NCBI RefSeq assembly: GCF_000337675.1
Contig: NZ_AOIB01000014.1
Location: forward strand, 56,942 to 120,941
DNA length: 64,000 nt
Origin: Natronococcus amylolyticus DSM 10524
GTDB taxonomy: Archaea; Halobacteriota; Halobacteria; Halobacteriales; Natrialbaceae
Direction of reading: 5' to 3'
Part shown: positions 61,025 to 64,000 of the stretch, piece after piece
Position numbering within the stretch: position 1 is the first letter of the stretch
Layout of the letters: each line of letters begins with the position of its first letter
The notes under the pieces: generated by a model
What the model was told of the DNA's origin: nothing
Databases searched by the model: none
Seen by the model: the letters and a program-made list of their open reading frames with translations, nothing else
Translations under genes and position numbers: made by a program

Positions 61025-62933
61025 CGTCGATCACCCTCGATTGACGGTACCGCGAGGCGTTCGGTTTCGCTCGGTTCGGGTCGGTCGTCTCGGAGTCGGT
61101 GAGGTGGGCGGTTACTGGCATGGTCAGGACGGTCAACAGCGTGTACAGCTCTCCGACGCGGTCCTCGTCGTGGCAGTGCGTGTGGTACAGTCTGCGGATC
61201 GCATCCGCGTTCGGACCGGGGAACGCGTCGGCCAGGTGGCCGCGCTGCTCGAGGACCTCGCCTGTGAAATCGAACGACCGGAGCAGTTCGGCGTCGTCCA
61301 ACCACGGACCGTCGGTCAGGTACGGCTTCGGCGGCGTCCGCTTGGTCACGTGCTTTCGCCAGAACTCCAGGAAGTGTTCGCCGGCGTACTCCACCGGGAA
61401 CGATCGAGAGAGCGAGACGCCGGTGCTGGCGTGTGGGATCGCCGCGAGGTCGGGATCGAGCCGAGTAACGGCCTGTCCGATCAGATCCCGACGCAGCTTG
61501 TACCGGGGCGGCATCGACAGCGAGAGATCGAGCAGTCGGTTGTCGAGGAACGGCGATCGGTACGGAAGCATCCGGCGGAGATCGCTGTGGAACCGCATAT
61601 CGTCGTCGTTCGAGAGCGGGTAGCAGTCGCCGTAGTAGACGACGTCCTTGAGCGACTCGTAGGTAACGCCGTGGTGGACGACCTGATCGCCATCCCGGTA
61701 AATGTTCGACTCGAGGATCGTGCGGAGATCGGTCGGCATCTCGAGGTCGTCGGCTGCGGTCTCGAGCAACAGGTCGATGTACTCGTCGACGGAGTCGACC
61801 GGCCGTTCGATCGGGACCGTCATCGAACCCAGGGGCCCGAGCGAGACGTTCGGCGACGGCACGCCGTACTCGCCGAACAGCGAGTCGCTGTACAGTCCCG
61901 ATAGCACGCCGTCGACCTGACTGGTGATCTCGGTTTCGAACCCGCTGGTGTACGGCTGACTGAACCAGCCGTTGAAGGAGTCGGCCCAGCGGTTCCGTTC
62001 GAGCGCACCGATTCGGTAGTCGGCCCCGCGCTCGAGCAGTCGGAACTCGGCGCCGGCCTCGAGGGCCACCCGCTCGGCGATGCGCGCCTCGCGGTTCATC
62101 CAGTCGTTCATGTGGAACGCGGTGGCGTTGTCGAGAGCGGCGAGGACGAGCCGGGAGTCACTGCCCCCCGACAGTAACACGCCGTACTCGCAGTCGTCGT
62201 GTGTCCACTCGTCGACGACGGTCCGGAACCGGTCGGTGAACTCCTCGACGAACCACTCGAAGGACTCGTCACGTGGTTGGTACTGGGGTCGCCAGTACTG
62301 GTCGGCCCGAACCGATCCGTTCTCGAGTCCGATCGACGTGATCGCTCCGGGCTCGAGCTTTTCGACGCCCTCGAGCGGTGTCTTGACGCCAAACGTGCGC
62401 CGGAACGCGAGATACTCGTGGAGATATGCCGGATGGAACGCGGTGTCGACGTCGGGGTGGAACGGGATCAGTTGGACGTTCGTCGAGAAGACGATCCTGT
62501 CGTCGTCGGTTCGCGTCCAGTAGACCGGAACCGTCCCGAACCGATCCGTACAGAGAGTAAAGTGGCGGTTCTCACGATCGTAGAGCAACAGCGTGTAGTT
62601 CCCGTTGAGTCCCTCGAGGAACTCGAGTCCCGTTCGTTCGTACAGAGACAGACAGTACTGTGCGGGGTCGATGTCGGCGGGACGGGGCTCGTAGCCACCG
62701 GATCGACCCACGCCGCCGGCTTCGTAGCCGTAGACGTCACCGAGCAGCCAACAGCGAACGGACTCGTTCCCGGCACCCGCAGACTGACCCGACGAGTGAC
62801 ACTCGTTGGGGTCGGTCGCGATCGCAACGTGGTCGGTCGTGTACTGAATCGCCGGTTCGGACGGAAGCCACTCGTCGAACGCTCCGTCCGACAGCGACCC
62901 ATCAGCACAGACCACACCGTTCGTACACCTCAC
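61017..62933 (-). CDS. Asparagine-synthetase-like protein with altered glutaminase N-terminus
   Basis: A 638-aa protein built like glutamine-dependent asparagine synthetase (AsnB). The C-terminal synthetase domain has the PP-loop S255-G-G-S-D-S260. The N-terminal domain keeps parts of the Ntn glutaminase fold (LEGLNGNYTLLLYDRENRH), but position 2 is Arg and C3 follows, so the nucleophilic Cys2 of true AsnB is missing at this start. It may use ammonia or form amides or beta-lactam-type bonds. It is coupled to an ATP-grasp ligase. An alternative start could change the N-terminus, but none restores Met-Cys. Confidence 0.9.
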   Translation of the reverse strand: MRCTNGVVCADGSLSDGAFDEWLPSEPAIQYTTDHVAIATDPNECHSSGQSAGAGNESVRCWLLGDVYGYEAGGVGRSGGYEPRPADIDPAQYCLSLYERTGLEFLEGLNGNYTLLLYDRENRHFTLCTDRFGTVPVYWTRTDDDRIVFSTNVQLIPFHPDVDTAFHPAYLHEYLAFRRTFGVKTPLEGVEKLEPGAITSIGLENGSVRADQYWRPQYQPRDESFEWFVEEFTDRFRTVVDEWTHDDCEYGVLLSGGSDSRLVLAALDNATAFHMNDWMNREARIAERVALEAGAEFRLLERGADYRIGALERNRWADSFNGWFSQPYTSGFETEITSQVDGVLSGLYSDSLFGEYGVPSPNVSLGPLGSMTVPIERPVDSVDEYIDLLLETAADDLEMPTDLRTILESNIYRDGDQVVHHGVTYESLKDVVYYGDCYPLSNDDDMRFHSDLRRMLPYRSPFLDNRLLDLSLSMPPRYKLRRDLIGQAVTRLDPDLAAIPHASTGVSLSRSFPVEYAGEHFLEFWRKHVTKRTPPKPYLTDGPWLDDAELLRSFDFTGEVLEQRGHLADAFPGPNADAIRRLYHTHCHDEDRVGELYTLLTVLTMPVTAHLTDSETTDPNRAKPNASRYRQSRVIDVE

Positions 62934-63585
62934 GAAATGTCACCTCAGCTCCGGATCGGCGACACCGGTTCGGCCGATCGGTAGCAGTCGGTGGTTACGG
63001 ACTGGCAACATCACAGTCAGGAGAAATCTATTCTGGCTGTTTATTATAGCGTCGGTAAAGATCACTCGGCGGGAATCGGGATGACCGAAGATCGATGACG
63101 CCCACAGTCGCGGACGGATTCGGTCCCAAACCGATCCTCGAAAAGCGCTTAATTGACTGTTAACCGTCCTGACTGGAACGTGGACGTGTCACGGCGAACC
63201 GACTCGAACCGCTGCAACGATGGACGAAACGAATTGAAGAAGAGGCTATATTGTACCGGCACGACCACCAACAGTTCCTCACGGGCGGACCACTCGACTG
63301 ACCGACGGTCACCGCCTCGAGACGCTGTCCGTAGAACGGGGTGACTCGGACAGTGCTTGGGCTGTCTGTCCGAGCCGACACCGGTTGGAAGTTCGGGGTC
63401 GTGTCTTCACAACAGTTTGGTAGGGCCACTCTCGAACTCGGTCGCTACAAAATGATGGACACGATCAGACCGTAGTCGACTCGAACTCATTTCGCTCCCG
63501 TTCGCGATCAGCGGCCAGCACGACAGCGTCTCAACTCTCGAAGCAGCACGTGCTCATCGTTTACGGATCAGTTCGGAGCGAGAAG
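62934..63585. other. Intergenic region with hairpin and possible coding remnant
   Basis: About 650 bp without a confident gene. An AT-rich part at 63030-63055 (TGTTTATTATAGC) may be the promoter of the AsnB-like gene. The stretch 63173-63301 (plus strand) translates in one frame to 42 haloarchaeal-style residues bounded by stop codons with no start, possibly the tail of a lost gene. A 9-bp inverted repeat CTCGGACAG (63345-63353)/CTGTCCGAG (63366-63374) follows. Confidence 0.35.
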
Positions 63586-63659
63586 TGGGCCAACTCGGAT
63601 TTGAACCGAGAGCCTCCACCTTATCAGAGTGGCGCTCAACCTAATTGAGCTATTGGCCC
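63586..63659 (-). tRNA. tRNA-Ile (anticodon GAT)
   Basis: The minus strand folds as a class I tRNA of 74 nt: acceptor GGGCCAA pairs with TTGGCCC, discriminator A. The D arm is TAGCTCAATTAGGTTGAGC. The anticodon arm is CCACT/GGTGG-like with loop CTGATAA (anticodon GAT), and the T arm is CTCGGTTCAAATCCGAG. CCA is not encoded. Confidence 0.95.
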
Positions 63660-63727
63660 GCGTCCGCATCAGTCAGTTGTGCGCTGGGATGGTTAAGTGT
63701 TTCTTTCTGGAAGAGGCGTGAGAATCG

Positions 63728-64000
63728 CTACCGGGCGTAGGGGTCGTCGGGATCCTCGTCGCTCGAGTCGGTACGTTCGTCGCCGAACTCGACCGTGTAC
63801 GACTCCTCGCTGTCGACGCTGTAGTCGTCCTCGCTGAGGTCGTAGGTGTTGCCCCCGTCGGACCACTGGGCCTGTCCCTCGCTTCCGTTGGCGCTGCCCT
63901 CCGGGAAGCCAAACGTCCAGACGTTCCCGCTCGCGAAGCCGCCGGTCTTCTTGTCCGCGTACGGAACGATCACGTAGCGTTTGAGGGCGGTTCGGATCGG
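63728..64000 (-). CDS. Hypothetical protein, C-terminal part (continues beyond window)
   Basis: Ninety codons are open to the window end, with a TAG stop at 63728-63730. The visible segment begins PIRTALKRYVIVPYADKK and ends in an acidic tail SSDEDPDDPYAR. A GTG at 63973 could be a start, but the upstream codons look protein-like, so a longer gene is more likely. It has aromatic and Gly-rich character (NVWTFGFPEGSANGSEGQ). No family is recognised. Confidence 0.65.
   Translation of the reverse strand, partial: PIRTALKRYVIVPYADKKTGGFASGNVWTFGFPEGSANGSEGQAQWSDGGNTYDLSEDDYSVDSEESYTVEFGDERTDSSDEDPDDPYAR

Noticed and set aside
63160-63429. 89-codon minus-strand frame before tRNA-Ile
   Set aside because: Rich in Ser, Arg and Cys and lacking acidic residues, unlike a haloarchaeal protein. 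The opposite strand reads more like coding sequence.
1-64000. CRISPR array, rRNA operon, insertion sequence or integrase gene
   Set aside because: I looked for regularly spaced repeats, rRNA core sequences, transposase DDE/HUH proteins and tyrosine recombinases and saw none in the translated frames.

Overview
The window is haloarchaeal chromosomal DNA. It is GC-rich, nearly every protein is strongly acidic, and secreted proteins carry twin-arginine (Tat) signals. Archaeal markers include type II methionine aminopeptidase, a class I HMG-CoA reductase, KptA, an SMC-related/RdfA-like pair, and tRNA-Leu(TAA) and tRNA-Ile(GAT). Gene content suggests the Natrialbales (Natrinema/Haloterrigena type); the family placement is inference. 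Position 1 is a contig edge: bases 8-26 are the 19-bp Tn5/Nextera mosaic end, a library artefact.

Layout. 0-10 kb: end of an AI-2E-type permease, an SDR, a MiaB-like tRNA methylthiotransferase, glutaredoxin, cupin, MscS channel, HIT hydrolase, two small zinc-finger proteins, methionine aminopeptidase, an isoaspartyl peptidase/asparaginase and isocitrate dehydrogenase. 10-25 kb: a low-GC patch, a Tat-exported polysaccharide deacetylase, GNAT, an Nramp-like transporter without the usual metal motifs, a DoxX-type membrane protein, TrkA protein, HMG-CoA reductase, amidohydrolase, a MacB-type ABC pair, a GIDE-like protein and an LLM oxidoreductase. 25-33 kb: the nadA-nadB-nadC operon for de novo NAD, KptA, a six-PAS histidine kinase, and tRNA-Leu with a displaced copy of its 3' end. 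33-43.6 kb: OsmC, ferredoxin, two SDRs, a Tat 5'-nucleotidase, cyclophilin, an aspartoacylase-like enzyme, and a UPF0175/DUF3368 toxin-antitoxin module lying between two 73-bp direct repeats of the 3' end of a TrpD-like gene, then a universal stress protein. 43.8-54 kb: a Tat lamin-tail protein with a Cys-punctuated acidic tail, a fused GlcD/GlcF-type D-lactate or glycolate dehydrogenase divergent from LutC and a fused LutB/LutA protein, and two acyl-CoA dehydrogenases. 54-64 kb: the RdfA-like/SMC-related pair linked to cell shape in haloarchaea, a DUF3006 protein, DUF502, MsrA, a polysaccharide deacetylase, an overlapping AsnB-like/ATP-grasp pair, tRNA-Ile and a truncated gene at the window end.

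Functional links. NadA, NadB and NadC form a complete pathway from aspartate to nicotinate mononucleotide. The GlcDF-like protein and the Lut proteins probably oxidise 2-hydroxyacids such as lactate. RdfA and the SMC-like ATPase probably act together. The AsnB-like and ATP-grasp enzymes overlap by 8 bp and probably catalyse consecutive amide-bond steps of unknown product. The strongest candidate for something undescribed is the 884-bp toxin-antitoxin cassette that restores the coding 3' end of the gene next to it. The displaced tRNA-Leu end is a second, weaker scar of integration.
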